Source: Streptomyces sp. NBC_01497 | Lineage (GTDB): Bacteria > Actinomycetota > Actinomycetes > Streptomycetales > Streptomycetaceae | DNA: 64,000 nt | Direction of reading: 5' to 3' | Assembly (NCBI RefSeq): GCF_036250695.1 | Contig: NZ_CP109427.1 | Location: 1,364,001 to 1,428,000 of the forward strand | Translations under genes and position numbers: made by a program | Shown: positions 1 through 11,450 of the stretch, piece by piece | Layout: the number at the start of each line of letters is the position of its first letter | How positions within the stretch are numbered: the stretch's first letter is position 1 | The notes under the pieces: model-generated | What the model was told of the DNA's origin: nothing | The model's database searches: none | Seen by the model: the letters and a program-made list of their open reading frames with translations, nothing else

Positions 1-130
1 CCGCGAGGGTGCGGCTGCGCTCGATCTGCCGTTCGTCCAGGATCGCCTGGGCCTCTCGCACCTGCTCGTCACAGGCGCAGAAGGCCTCGGCCAGGACCGC
101 GTTCCTGTCCCAATATTCACGTGGTTCCAT
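1..130 (-). CDS. Hypothetical protein, N-terminal part (runs off the window)
   Basis: An open frame starts at the ATG at 130 and continues past base 1, so only the first 43 residues are visible. They are acidic and hydrophilic and begin MEPREYWDRN, with two cysteines in a CAC triplet near residue 18. No domain is recognisable. There is no clear Shine-Dalgarno sequence before the ATG. A second frame starting a little upstream is also open but has the composition of a shadow frame. The 242 bases to the next gene are less GC-rich than the surroundings and probably hold this gene's promoter. Confidence 0.5.
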   Translation of the reverse strand, partial: MEPREYWDRNAVLAEAFCACDEQVREAQAILDERQIERSRTLA

Positions 131-372
131 GAGGGCGTTAACTGGGATGAAGCCAACATAACGTCGCGATTTATGGGAGACTACCCGAACGGGCTAATTG
201 GGCATACTTGCGATGATAGTTGAGGGGCCGATCGAAGGGGCGCGACAGCGCGCCGACATCTACGACGGACTCACCCCGGCGGAACCGGACATGAGGGCCG
301 CCGGTCCGCTGCGGCGGGGCACTCATCGGGCGAGCCCGGAAGCCGGGTGCCCGGCGAGGGGGCGCTGCGCCT

Positions 373-1284
373 TCAGTGACCGGTCAGCAGGTCCCGTGCC
401 GTGTCGGCCAGGATGTCCAGCAGGTCGCGCAGCGGCGTTCCGGGCCCCGGCGCGGTGAGCGTCAGCGCGCTCACCCGGCGGGCGGGGGCGGGAGCGGCGA
501 CCCGGAGCACCGCGATGTCCTCGCGGTGCGGGAACAGCGACAGCGCGGGCGCCAGGCTGACCCCCATCCCCGCGGCGACCAGGCCCTGCAGCGACTGGTA
601 GTCGTCGGTCGTGAAGGCGACGGCGGGTTCGAACCCGGCGATCCTGCACATCGTCTCGTAGGCGTCCGCGTAGGGGGCGCGGTGCGCGCGGACCACCCAG
701 CGTTCCGCGGCCAGTTCACTGAGCGCGACCTCGTGCCGCCCGGCGAGGGGATGGTCGGCGGGGACGACGGCGCGCAACGGGTCGTCCGCCAGGTGCCAGG
801 GGGCGAGCCCCGGGTCCGCGGGCTGGGGCGCGAAGTCGTACTCCCAGGTCAGCAGGGCGTGGAAGCGTCCCTCCCGCAGGCCGACGGGCGGATCGTCCGC
901 GTGCACCGAGTTCAGCAGGACCCGAACATCGGGACGGCGGGCGCGGAAGGTCCGCAGGGCCAGGGGCAGCAGTTCGACCCCCGCGCTCGCGAACGCGCCC
1001 AGCCTGACCTCCCGTGAGCCGTCGGCGAAGGAACGTATCTCTTCCTCGACGGTGGTGAGCCGGCCGAACAGGTCCTTGGCGTGTGCGGCCAGGGCCGCGC
1101 CGGCGGGGGTGAGCCGGACACCCCGGGCGACGCGGCGCAGCAGCGGTACGTCCAGTTCCCGTTCCAGGGCCTGGACCTGCTGGGAGACGGCGGACTGGGT
1201 CAGGTAGAGGCGCTGCGCCGCGGCGGTCACGGAACCTTCCTCGGCTACGGCGAGGAAGACCTGGAGGCGCCGGACGTCCAGCAC
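373..1284 (-). CDS. LysR-family transcriptional regulator
   Basis: This is a DNA-binding regulator of the LysR type. The first 60 residues form the winged helix-turn-helix, with the typical AVAEEGSVTAAAQRLYLTQS stretch followed by SAVSQQVQALE. The rest is the periplasmic-binding-protein-like effector domain, ending near residue 303, a normal length for the family. I chose the GTG at 1284, which gives MLDVRRLQ, the usual LysR beginning; a purine-rich GGGAGGGGAG lies upstream. The frame is open back to 1353, but those extra residues do not look like family sequence. The target is unknown. The neighbouring flavin monooxygenase genes at 1649-3630 run on the same strand and are upstream, so they may or may not be controlled by it. 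Confidence 0.9.
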   Translation of the reverse strand: MLDVRRLQVFLAVAEEGSVTAAAQRLYLTQSAVSQQVQALERELDVPLLRRVARGVRLTPAGAALAAHAKDLFGRLTTVEEEIRSFADGSREVRLGAFASAGVELLPLALRTFRARRPDVRVLLNSVHADDPPVGLREGRFHALLTWEYDFAPQPADPGLAPWHLADDPLRAVVPADHPLAGRHEVALSELAAERWVVRAHRAPYADAYETMCRIAGFEPAVAFTTDDYQSLQGLVAAGMGVSLAPALSLFPHREDIAVLRVAAPAPARRVSALTLTAPGPGTPLRDLLDILADTARDLLTGH

Positions 1285-1648
1285 GGGCGGCACTCCCCTC
1301 CCGGCCGTGGCCGCGTCCTTGCAGGTTCCCGGTCCCTCGTGTCGGGACATCATGACCGATCACGGCGCACGGGGACAGAGGCCGTCGGGCGGCCCCGGAC
1401 GCCGCGGAGGCAACCGGTGGCGGTACGGGGAGGCCCGCAGGCGACGCAGGGGCAGGGGTACGGGGCTCGCGCGTACGAGGAGGCCAACGTGCGCGGGGCA
1501 GGTCGCGCACGGCAAGCCGGCCGGGCCGCACGGCGCCCGGGGCCTCCTGAAGTCACCGCGAACCGGCATACGCGACCGGTCCGGAGGCGGGCAGCGCAGT
1601 CCGCCCCCGGGCCGGGGTCTTCGCGGTTCACGGCCGCGTACCGGTGAT
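1285..1648. other. Intergenic, no gene seen
   Basis: These 364 bases lie between the LysR gene and the broken reductase gene. The open frames in both directions look like composition artefacts. I see no convincing promoter or repeat. Confidence 0.4.
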
Positions 1649-2262
1649 TCAGACGGAGCTCGACGCCCGCATCCGCGCGAACGAGGCGACCTGCCCGCCG
1701 AGCCCCGCCAGCTGGCCCGCCACCTTCGGGTCGAGTGCCTCACCGTCGGGCCCGAAGGGCTTCGCCGAGGAGTTGACCACCACGCCGAGCGGGGTCGGCC
1801 AGCCGCGCAGCGCGTGCACGGTGGAGCGCAGCGAGGTCAGCGTGGTCACCCCGGCCTGCCAGCCCAGGGTGGTCACGATGCAGCCGACGGCCTTGCCGTC
1901 CACGTACGGGACCGGGTCGGCGGCCAGTTCCTGCAGGTAGTCCAGGGCGTTCTTGAGCAGCCCCGAGGTGCCGCCGTGGTAGCCGGGGCTGGCGATGACG
2001 ATGCTGTCCGCACGCCTGACCGCGTCGAGGAAGTACCTCGCCCGTGGGGTCAGGGGCCGGGATCGTACATGGGCAGTTCGAGCTCCGTGGCCGTGATGAC
2101 CTCGGTGCGCGCACCGTGGTCGCGGGCGGCGCGCAACGCCACGTGCAGGGCCTGCTCGGAGGTGGAGCCGGGCCTCAGCGTGCCGCCGATGCCGAGGACG
2201 GTCGGGGAGCGGGCCACGTCCGGCAGGGTGGGCGTGTCCCTCGGGGCCAGGTCGTTGATCAT
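1649..2262 (-). pseudogene. NADPH-dependent FMN reductase, frameshifted
   Basis: The protein would reduce FMN for the flavin monooxygenase encoded just upstream. The first frame (2262 to about 2050) carries the flavodoxin-like start VLGIGGTLRPGSTSEQAL and ends at PMYDPGP with a stop. Family sequence resumes in the next frame as LTPRARYFLDAVRRADS, then IVIASPGYHGG, and continues to a stop at 1649. One base is missing or extra in the G-rich stretch near 2045-2056, so translation would end after 70 residues. The start ATG at 2262 has a GAGGA sequence six bases upstream, and the gene follows the monooxygenase by 36 bases in the same operon. The sequence is otherwise well preserved, so the frameshift is either very recent or a read error. 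Confidence 0.8.
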
Positions 2263-2298
2263 GTCAGTCCTCGTCGTCCGTCGAGTGGAACTGCCGGC

Positions 2299-3630
2299 TC
2301 ACGCCGCCGGTGTGGCGGCCGGGGAGGTCCCGGGTACGGGGCCCGCCGGGCCGATGCCCAGCGTCGCGCGCAGCGTGTCGTGCTCGTAGTCCTCGTGGAA
2401 CAGGCCGCGTTCCCGGAGTTCCGGCACGAGCAGGTCGACCACGTCGTGCAGCCCGGAGGGCAGCATGTCGATCATGAGCGTGAAGCCGTCGGCCGCTCCC
2501 GCCGCGAGGCGCTCCGCCATGTCGTCGGCGACCTGTTCCGCCGTGCCGACGACCTGGTGGTGGCCGCCCCCGTACTGCGCGATCAGCTCACGTACGGTCA
2601 GGTCCTCGGTGACGGCGAGGTTGACGATGCTGCGGCGGAATCCGATGGATCCCTTGAACTCCTCGTCGGGGCCCAGCAGATGAGCGGGGAACTTCTTGTC
2701 GAGTTCGAGCACGTCCACCGGCAGGCCGACCCGCTTGGCGAGCTTGCGCAGGTTGGGCCCCGTACCGAAGACCTCGTCGAGGTGGTCCTTGCGCTTCTGC
2801 GCCTCGGCCTGGGTCCGGCCGAGTACCAGCGAGATCCCGGGGAGGATCTTGATGGAGTCGGGGTCGCGGCCGTACGCGGCGGCCCGCTCCCGCATGTCGG
2901 TGCGGAAGTCCACCGCGTCCTGCAGCACGTGCTGTGCGGTGAAGACGACGTCCGCGTACTTGGCCGCCTGGTCCCGGCCGCGCGGCGAGGAGCCGGCCTG
3001 GAAGATGACGGGCCGGCCCTGGGGCGTACGGGGGAAGGGCAGCGGGCCGCGCACGGAGAAGTACGTGCCGGTGTGGTTGATCTCGCGCACGAGGTCGTCC
3101 CTGGCGAAGACGCCGTTCTCCTTGTCTCCCACCAGCGCGCCGTCCTGCCAGCTGTCCCACAGCCGCAGCACGACGTCGATGAACTCGTCGGCGCGGGCGT
3201 AGCGCTGTTCGTGGTCGAGGCTCTCGCCGCCGCCGTACTGCTCGACGACGGTCGGGTTCTGGGTGGCGATGGAGTTCCAGCCGACGCGTCCGCCGGTGAG
3301 GTGGTCGAGCGTCGCGAACCGGCGGGCCAGGTCGTACGGCTGGTTGTACGTGGTCGAGGCGGTCCCGACCAGGCCGATCCGGTCCGTCACCCCGGCCATC
3401 AGCGCGAGCACGGTCGCCGTGTCCAGGGCGCCGCACGGCCGTTCGGTGCCGACCTCCTGGTTCGTCATCTGCTCCGCGAGGAAGACCGCGTGCAGCTTGC
3501 CCGCCTCCGCGGTGCGGGCGATGTCCTTGTACATCGCGGACGACAGGTAGTCGGACGCCTTCCCGTCCCGCGCCATCCAGGCGCCCGTGTGCATGCCCAG
3601 GCCGTGCATGAGTGCCGCGGTCAGAATCAT
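2299..3630 (-). CDS. FMN-dependent monooxygenase of the NtaA/SnaA/DszA (luciferase-like) family
   Basis: The 443-residue protein matches the bacterial luciferase-like flavin monooxygenases that use FMNH2 supplied by a separate reductase (nitrilotriacetate monooxygenase, pristinamycin synthase SnaA, DszA type). Family landmarks are GRVGWNSIATQNPTV near residue 115, an aromatic DHEQRYARADEF segment near 140, and PVIFQAGSSPRGRDQAAKYA around 210, which forms part of the flavin phosphate site. The length is normal. The partner reductase follows after 36 bases but is frameshifted. The substrate cannot be told from sequence; relatives act on chelating amines, sulfur heterocycles or antibiotic precursors. 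The ATG at 3630 has a GGAG about ten bases upstream. Confidence 0.9.
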   Translation of the reverse strand: MILTAALMHGLGMHTGAWMARDGKASDYLSSAMYKDIARTAEAGKLHAVFLAEQMTNQEVGTERPCGALDTATVLALMAGVTDRIGLVGTASTTYNQPYDLARRFATLDHLTGGRVGWNSIATQNPTVVEQYGGGESLDHEQRYARADEFIDVVLRLWDSWQDGALVGDKENGVFARDDLVREINHTGTYFSVRGPLPFPRTPQGRPVIFQAGSSPRGRDQAAKYADVVFTAQHVLQDAVDFRTDMRERAAAYGRDPDSIKILPGISLVLGRTQAEAQKRKDHLDEVFGTGPNLRKLAKRVGLPVDVLELDKKFPAHLLGPDEEFKGSIGFRRSIVNLAVTEDLTVRELIAQYGGGHHQVVGTAEQVADDMAERLAAGAADGFTLMIDMLPSGLHDVVDLLVPELRERGLFHEDYEHDTLRATLGIGPAGPVPGTSPAATPAA

Positions 3631-4142
3631 CGAGGAATTCTCCGTTCCGGGTTCTCAGCGGGCCGCGGACGCTTCCGATCGCCGCAGGCGGGAGACCGTG
3701 CTGGGCCGTCGGGCCACGCTGTGGGGCTGCCGTACGACGACGCTACGAGCACCTGCGGCGGCGCACCAGGGACCGCCTTCTACTGGCAGCGTTCAGCAGA
3801 ACTGATGCATGGACCGGCACCGCACGGGGCATCACAGCACCGCTCCGGGCCCGCCCCCGACCGCGGTTCGGCCGCGCGCCGGGCCCTCGCCCCGACGCGG
3901 TGCGGACCGATGGGCGCTCCGCCACCGAGGGGCGCTCCGCCACCGCCGAGGCACGCCACCACTGTCCGCCCGTACGGCATCGCCCGCCGGTGAAGCCTCC
4001 GGGACTGCGGTACCGACGGCAGCCCACGGATGGGCTCACGGCGCCCAGGAACGGGCGGCGCCCAACGCGTGGGCGGGCGAGGCGGCGGGAGCGCGGCCGG
4101 AACACCCGGTCGCGCGACGCCGCACCGCCCCGGACACACCGC
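3631..4142. other. Intergenic, GC-rich, short direct repeat
   Basis: These 512 bases separate the monooxygenase gene from katG, both on the minus strand, and should hold the promoter of the monooxygenase operon. No gene is convincing. A short direct repeat, GGGGCGCTCCGCCACCG-like, occurs twice in tandem near 3912-3946. Confidence 0.4.
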
Positions 4143-4181
4143 CGGCCCGTCGCCCCGCCGTGGTGGCGGGGCGACGGGCCG
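4143..4181 (-). terminator. Strong hairpin terminator after katG
   Basis: A perfect 17-base-pair inverted repeat (4143-4159 with 4165-4181) encloses a five-base loop, 20 bases beyond the katG stop codon. There is no long T run, as is usual in streptomycetes, where long GC stems alone often terminate transcription. Confidence 0.8.
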
Positions 4182-4200
4182 GGTACGACGGCCGCGGGGA

Positions 4201-6691
<2,491 letters not shown>

Positions 6692-6765
6692 GAAGTACGG
6701 GTCTCGTGACCGGCCGGGAAGGCCGTCCGGGCGCAGACCCGCACCATCCGAGGAGGTGGGCCCAG

Positions 6766-7185
6766 ATGAGCGACCTGATCGACCGGCTGCGCGGACGGGG
6801 ATGGCGCATGACAGCGCAGCGGCGCGTCGTCGCGCAGGTCCTCGACGGCGACCACGTGCACCTCACCGCCGACGAGGTGCACGTCCACGCCGCGCGGCTG
6901 CTGCCCGAGATATCCCGGGCGACGGTCTACAACACCCTGGGCGAGATGGTCTCCCTCGGCGAGGTCATGGAGGTCTCCACCAACGGCCGCGCCAAGCGCT
7001 ACGACCCCAACGCCCGCCGCCCGCACCAGCACCTCGTCTGCTCCGGCTGCGGCACCATCCGCGACGTCCACCCGACAGGCTCCCCCCTCGGCGACCTGCC
7101 CGCCGCCGAGCGCTTCGGCTTCACCGTCACCGCGGCCGAGGTCACCTACCGGGGCCTGTGCCCGGCCTGTACGGGCGCCGCTTAG
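6766..7185 (+). CDS. Fur-family repressor (FurA/CatR/PerR type)
   Basis: This metal-dependent repressor of 139 residues probably senses peroxide and controls katG and itself. It has the N-terminal winged helix (MTAQRRVVAQVL, then ISRATVYNTLGEM), the metal-binding RRPHQHLVCSGC segment with a CxxC pair, and a second CPAC pair at the C-terminus for structural zinc. Start ATG 6766 follows an AGGAGG sequence. It is transcribed away from katG across 342 bases. In several actinomycetes the two genes are co-directional (furA-katG), so the divergent order is an arrangement to note. The choice between FurA and CatR names cannot be made from sequence alone. Confidence 0.92.
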   Translation: MSDLIDRLRGRGWRMTAQRRVVAQVLDGDHVHLTADEVHVHAARLLPEISRATVYNTLGEMVSLGEVMEVSTNGRAKRYDPNARRPHQHLVCSGCGTIRDVHPTGSPLGDLPAAERFGFTVTAAEVTYRGLCPACTGAA

Positions 7186-7507
7186 TTGCCCTGTCCGGCG
7201 GATCCCGCGGCCGTCGTGGTCCCCGCGCGACGTCAGGGTCCTGGAGCGGCGGGGAGATCCGAGGAACCCGGTGCGGCTCCGGGACCTGGCTGCATCTGCC
7301 GAAATCCGGTCAGTGCGGCGGGCGTTGAGTGCGTCGCCGCAGGATCACCGACGGATCGTACGACGGCTCGGCCCCGGGGCGGGGCCGCCCGCGCGTCCCG
7401 GTCCGTGGAAGCTCGCGTACGAACACGGCGGACGCCGGCGGCTGCGCACCTGACCCGTCGGCGGGGCCCCGGCTCTCGGCGCCGCGGTCCTGCGGCGCTC
7501 CCCCGGC
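7186..7507. other. Intergenic between convergent genes
   Basis: These 322 bases separate the 3-prime ends of the Fur gene and the VOC gene. I see GC-rich partial dyads but no clear terminator and no gene. Confidence 0.4.
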
Positions 7508-7966
7508 TCACGCTCCCGGCGGGCCGTCCCGATCCGCGAAGATCCCTTCCAGCATGCCGGTGGCCTGCCCGACCTCCACCAGGTAGCCGTCCGGATCCTT
7601 GACGTAGCAGCGGAGTTCGGCCTTGCGGTCGAGGGGCTCGGTGAGGAAGCGCGCGCCCTTCGCGGACGCCTGCTCGTAGAAGGCCCAGATGTCGGCCACC
7701 CGCACGTTGAGGAACGAGGAGACGGGGTCGCCGGGTTCGGGTGCGGTGAGGACGACATCGGGTTTGTCGGGGGTGGGGCCCCCGCCCGGGTTCATGATGA
7801 TCCAGCCGTTCGCGATCCGCACGATGCAGGGGTTCTCCTCCAGCACCACCTGACCGCCGAAGACGTCCGCGTAGAAGCGCCGCGAGACCGCGACGTCCCG
7901 CACGGTCAGGAAGTGGGTCAGCACCAGCCCCTCGGCGGGCGTCGGCCAGTCGTCACGGGAGGTCAT
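7508..7966 (-). CDS. VOC-family (glyoxalase/bleomycin-resistance-like) protein
   Basis: The 152-residue protein has the vicinal oxygen chelate fold: a first beta-alpha-beta-beta-beta unit starting LTHFLTVRDVAVSRRFYADV and a second ending in CYVKDPDGYLVEVGQATG. The last glutamate in that second segment is at the usual metal-ligand position. Such proteins bind or transform small metabolites with a divalent metal; the substrate cannot be inferred. It precedes the DUF5996-like gene on the same strand by position but is transcribed after it, separated by 115 bases, so co-transcription is possible. Confidence 0.85.
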   Translation of the reverse strand: MTSRDDWPTPAEGLVLTHFLTVRDVAVSRRFYADVFGGQVVLEENPCIVRIANGWIIMNPGGGPTPDKPDVVLTAPEPGDPVSSFLNVRVADIWAFYEQASAKGARFLTEPLDRKAELRCYVKDPDGYLVEVGQATGMLEGIFADRDGPPGA

Positions 7967-8081
7967 GGGGCGTTCCTTCCCTTCGTGTGCGGGCGCCGCG
8001 AGGTGTTCCCGGCCGGGAACGAGTCGCGGGCGGCTGGTGTCCCCGGGCGTCGGTGCCCGTCATGTCCGGAGCAGCCGCGGC

Positions 8082-9026
8082 TCATCGGTCGGCCCAGCGC
8101 TCCGGATCGGTCTCCAGCGCGGCCCTGTCCCATCCGGCCTTCTCCGCTGCTGCCACATACGTGCTCCGCAGGAAACGCGTCAGCGCGCGGTCGGGGTCCT
8201 CGGCGCTACGCACCGCTTCGTACGGCAGCAGGAACTGCCCGTTCTCCCGGCTGTAGAAGGCCTCCGCGGGCTCGACCGGACTCCGGGCGAAGCCGTCAGG
8301 CTCGGGATAGGCGTACGAGTAGAAGGCCCCTTCGTCCCCGCCGCCCGGCCAGAACCCGCAACTGCTCAACTCGTGCGAGTAGCCCTCCCACATGACCCAG
8401 TCACCGCAGTTAGGCGCTCCCCCGGGGTGCTGGGGGGCGCGGCGCCCCGAGAAGCGGGTGCACGCCAGGTCCATGCCGCCCCAGAAGAAGTGGACCGGGC
8501 TGGCCTTGCCCGCGAAGGATCCGCGGAACTCCCCCAGGACCCGGTTCGCCTGGAGGAGTTGGCCCCAGAACAGCCGCGCGGCTCGCGGGTCGTACGTGTG
8601 GTGCTCGTAGTCCGCCGCGAACGGGACCGCCGGCTCGACCTCGTTCGGATGGCCCTGCAGGGTGGTGGGTACGCCCAGTTCCTCCAGTGCCCGCAGAATA
8701 CTGCCGTAGAAGTCGGCCACCGGCATGGACTGAAGGGCGAAGTGGCGGAGACCGCCGTCGCTGGTGCGCAGCCGGAGCTCCTGGTCGACGAAGTCGAATT
8801 CGATGTCGAGGGCACCCGTGCCGTGAGGAATGGCGGAGGTGGTCAGTCCACGCGGTGTGACATACAGGACGACCTGCCACCAATGGTTGAGCAGGGGAGC
8901 GTGGGCCAGCCGGACCTTGCCGACGATCTGGGTCCACATGTGCAGCGTTTCGCGGGTCTCGGCCCATTCAGCGACGCGCAACCGCGGCCACGCCGTAGCG
9001 GTCCTGATGTCTCCCGTCGTCCCCAT
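8082..9026 (-). CDS. DUF5996-like protein
   Basis: This 314-residue soluble protein resembles the DUF5996 family, which has no assigned function. Visible features are a tryptophan-rich start (RETLHMWTQIVGKVRLAHAP, then LNHWWQVVLYVTPRGL), an FHFFWGGMDLACTRFSGRRA-like segment in the middle, and an acidic C-terminal helix. The protein has no signal peptide or membrane segment. The family assignment is from memory of these motifs rather than a search. No neighbour suggests a role. Confidence 0.75.
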   Translation of the reverse strand: MGTTGDIRTATAWPRLRVAEWAETRETLHMWTQIVGKVRLAHAPLLNHWWQVVLYVTPRGLTTSAIPHGTGALDIEFDFVDQELRLRTSDGGLRHFALQSMPVADFYGSILRALEELGVPTTLQGHPNEVEPAVPFAADYEHHTYDPRAARLFWGQLLQANRVLGEFRGSFAGKASPVHFFWGGMDLACTRFSGRRAPQHPGGAPNCGDWVMWEGYSHELSSCGFWPGGGDEGAFYSYAYPEPDGFARSPVEPAEAFYSRENGQFLLPYEAVRSAEDPDRALTRFLRSTYVAAAEKAGWDRAALETDPERWADR

Positions 9027-9501
9027 GACTGTGCTTCCTCAGCTCGGCAGCGTCGGACAACTCCCCGTCCCGCACGCGCCGCCACCTCCGCCGACCCGTT
9101 CGTACCGGGCCCGCGTCCCCGGCGCGCCGGGTGGGCCGGGGACACGTCACGAAGGTCCCGCCGCGACGGGTCCGGGCGGTCGGCCGCCGGCACGAGCGGA
9201 CCGGCCAGGAGGCTCGGCCGGAGCGGCGTGCCACGTGCGACGGCCGATCTCCGCCTCTCCACCTTGCACAGCGCGCTCGCGGCCCTGCAACTCGGAGGCC
9301 GCTCAGGGCAGGATTTCCCGGCCGGGCGCCCGGAGCCGCCCACGCCGTGCGGCTCCACCTCAGGTCGAAACGCCGTGGGTGCCGGCCGGCGGTCCGGCTG
9401 CTCCCGGTCACGCGCCACGCGTCACCGCCACCCGGAGCGCCGGACAGCGCCCGGGTCCCCGCTCCGGCTCAGCGGTGGGCCGACAGCATCCCTCAGAGGG
9501 G
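9027..9501. other. Intergenic, no gene seen
   Basis: About 475 bases lie between the DUF5996-like gene and the repeat cluster at 9502. Open frames on both strands have unlikely arginine- and proline-rich composition. The region should hold the promoter of the DUF5996-like gene; I cannot point to it. Confidence 0.4.
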
Positions 9502-9572
9502 CTGACGGACGCCGTCCGTCAGGGGGACCTCCGACGGCGTCCGTCAGAGGGGACCTCCGACGGCGTCCGTCA
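9502..9572 (-). terminator. Three clustered GACGGCGTCCGTCAG repeats, probable terminator
   Basis: A perfect 21-base palindrome (9502-9522, CTGACGGACG with CGTCCGTCAG) is followed by two more copies of CCGACGGCGTCCGTCAG separated by GAGGGGACCT-like linkers. The last copy overlaps the stop codon of the small membrane protein gene (9570-9572). The array can form alternative hairpins and probably ends transcription of the minus-strand gene. Confidence 0.6.
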
Positions 9573-9746
9573 GGGAAAGAGTGCGATGCCCACGACGACG
9601 AGGGCGACGACCACCACCACGATGGCCACCGCGCCCCACGTCTTTCCGCCCTTGGGCGACCGAGCGGCCCCTCCCCGCGGCCGGTCCTCGGGGAGAGTCG
9701 GGTGGTTCGGACGGTCATGTGTATAGAAGTCGTCGTTCTGCGCCAT
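9570..9746 (-). CDS. Small single-pass membrane protein (58 residues)
   Basis: The gene is short but has a strong ribosome binding site (GGGAGG eight bases before the ATG at 9746). Residues 1-36 are hydrophilic (MAQNDDFYTHDRPNHP onwards) and residues 37-57 form one very hydrophobic, valine-rich membrane helix ending at the C-terminus. This tail-anchored layout is common among small actinomycete proteins of unknown function. The stop codon lies inside a repeat-type terminator. Confidence 0.75.
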   Translation of the reverse strand: MAQNDDFYTHDRPNHPTLPEDRPRGGAARSPKGGKTWGAVAIVVVVVALVVVGIALFP

Positions 9747-9886
9747 GGCTCCGCCTCCCTTGTTGCGGTCAGGATCTTGTTCCCGTACCCCGGGGACGCC
9801 CTTCCATGACGGCTGACGTCGTCCGGCTGAGGCACCGCCACCTCCGTACCTGCCCCAGCCGCCCGCATCCCGGTCGCGGCGGCCGT

Positions 9887-11077
9887 CTACCCGCCGGCAA
9901 CCGGCAGCTCCCGGACGTCCGCCCCGCCGCTCCCCCGCCCGTCCAGCAGCGACAGCAGTTGCCGGGTCTCCGTCAGCAGGCCGCCGCAGACCGCCGCCGC
10001 CGGGGCCGGCTGCCGCGGCAGGTCGTCCGCCAGCGACTCCAGGACGGACCAGGCCTCCCGCGCCGACTCGGCCTCCCTGGGGTCGCCGCCCGCTTCCCGC
10101 GGGGCGTCGGCCCACGCCGCGCACACCTGCGAGACGCGCCCCGCGAGGGCCGCGTAACGCTCCAGGAAGCCCGAAGGCAGGACGGCGAGGGCGAGTTGCT
10201 CCCCCGTCGCGTTCGACAGGATGCGTACGACGGCCGCGAGGTGACCCACGACCGCGCGCCAGCGGGCATCCTCCTCAAGGGGCGGCGGCTCGGGACCGGG
10301 CCGACGGCGCAGCCGCAGAACGGGGTTGACGCGCAGGCTCTCCGCGGTCCACTGCCGCGCCTCGCTCACGGCCCCGACCAGGCTCTCCAGGCGGCGCAGC
10401 CGGTCCCGGGCCTGTCCATCGTCGTAGTCCGGCCCCCGCTCCTTAAGGTCCTCGGCCATCAGAGCGAGCAGTTCGGCGCTCCCGCGGGCGAGCCGCCGCG
10501 TCTGGTCGCGCACGTTGCGCAGGTGCACCGGGGGCAGGACGAACGCGTTCACGCCGATGCCGATCACGGCCCCGACGGCCGTCTCCGCCAGGCGGTAGCC
10601 GAGCGCGGGCAGTGCGTACGTGCCGTAGGTGATCACGAAGAGGGCCGTCGTCGCCCCGTAGATGCCCTGCCGTCCGAGGCGGCGGTACGTGCCGACCAGG
10701 ACGAGGAAGGGCAGGGCCAGCGCCATCGCACCGAGGGTGCTGCCTCCGGTGACCGCCATCGCGACGGAGGCGGCCATCGCCCCCACCACCATCACGGCGA
10801 ACTGCTGCAGCCCCGAACGTACGGAGCGGTAGACCGTCCCGTCCACCAGCGCCAGCGCCGTCCAGGGCGCCAGCAGGGCGAGCGGGGCCTTGAACCACCA
10901 GCCCACCAGCGCCCAGGCGAGCACCGCGGCGGCGGCTGCCTTCAGCGCCTGCACCATCGAGTCCCGCTCGGGTCCCGGACGCGCCAGGGCGTGGCGTGCC
11001 GTCCGGCCGACGGCGGCCGCCTCCCACCTGATCCACGGACCGACCCCCACCGCTCCTCCGTTCACGACGCCCGGCAC
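9887..11077 (-). CDS. FUSC-family membrane protein (aromatic-acid-exporter-like)
   Basis: The protein has five or six closely packed membrane helices in its first 180 residues (AWALVGWWFKAPLALLAPWT is the first), then a long cytoplasmic helical domain. This is half of the usual FUSC/ArAE fusaric-acid-resistance layout, typical of actinomycete members. Relatives are thought to export aromatic acids. The GTG at 11077 has an AAGG sequence six bases upstream; another GTG at 11050 follows a GGAGGA closely and could be the true start, which would remove nine residues. It stands alone. Confidence 0.8.
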   Translation of the reverse strand: MPGVVNGGAVGVGPWIRWEAAAVGRTARHALARPGPERDSMVQALKAAAAAVLAWALVGWWFKAPLALLAPWTALALVDGTVYRSVRSGLQQFAVMVVGAMAASVAMAVTGGSTLGAMALALPFLVLVGTYRRLGRQGIYGATTALFVITYGTYALPALGYRLAETAVGAVIGIGVNAFVLPPVHLRNVRDQTRRLARGSAELLALMAEDLKERGPDYDDGQARDRLRRLESLVGAVSEARQWTAESLRVNPVLRLRRRPGPEPPPLEEDARWRAVVGHLAAVVRILSNATGEQLALAVLPSGFLERYAALAGRVSQVCAAWADAPREAGGDPREAESAREAWSVLESLADDLPRQPAPAAAVCGGLLTETRQLLSLLDGRGSGGADVRELPVAGG

Positions 11078-11450
11078 ACCGCCTTCGCGCGCGAGTGCGG
11101 CCTTCGCGCACGTGCCGCGGGATCACGGCGGCGGGCAGAACCCGTGTGGCCCGGATGAGGCCCCCCAACCCCGCGGTCACGGTGGGATGGATCACTGGGC
11201 AGGGAAGTGCGGCGGCGAGCGGCGTTACGCGCTCGGCCGGTACGCGGAGTCGAGAGAAGGGGATCGGGCCGACGGACGGCGGGCGCGGAGGCCCGGGGTG
11301 GTGGGTGGGGCCTGACTGCCACGGGCCGGGGGCGAGCCGGTATCAGGGCCCCTGTGCTGCTTTCGGACTCGGCCGCCGCGCCCGGCGGGCCCGCTCCGGC
11401 GGACCGTCGGCGTCGTACGCGCGGGGTCGTTCAGGGCAGCCGCGGGTCGT
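11078..11450. other. Intergenic with a short direct repeat
   Basis: These 373 bases contain no convincing gene. Just before the phosphatase stop codon, GGGTCGTTCAGGG occurs twice (about 11425-11457) as a direct repeat. Confidence 0.4.

Noticed and set aside
2044..3993. Long plus-strand open frame opposite the monooxygenase gene
   Set aside because: It is the shadow of the minus-strand gene, with atypical composition and no family match; GC-rich codon bias keeps the opposite frames open.
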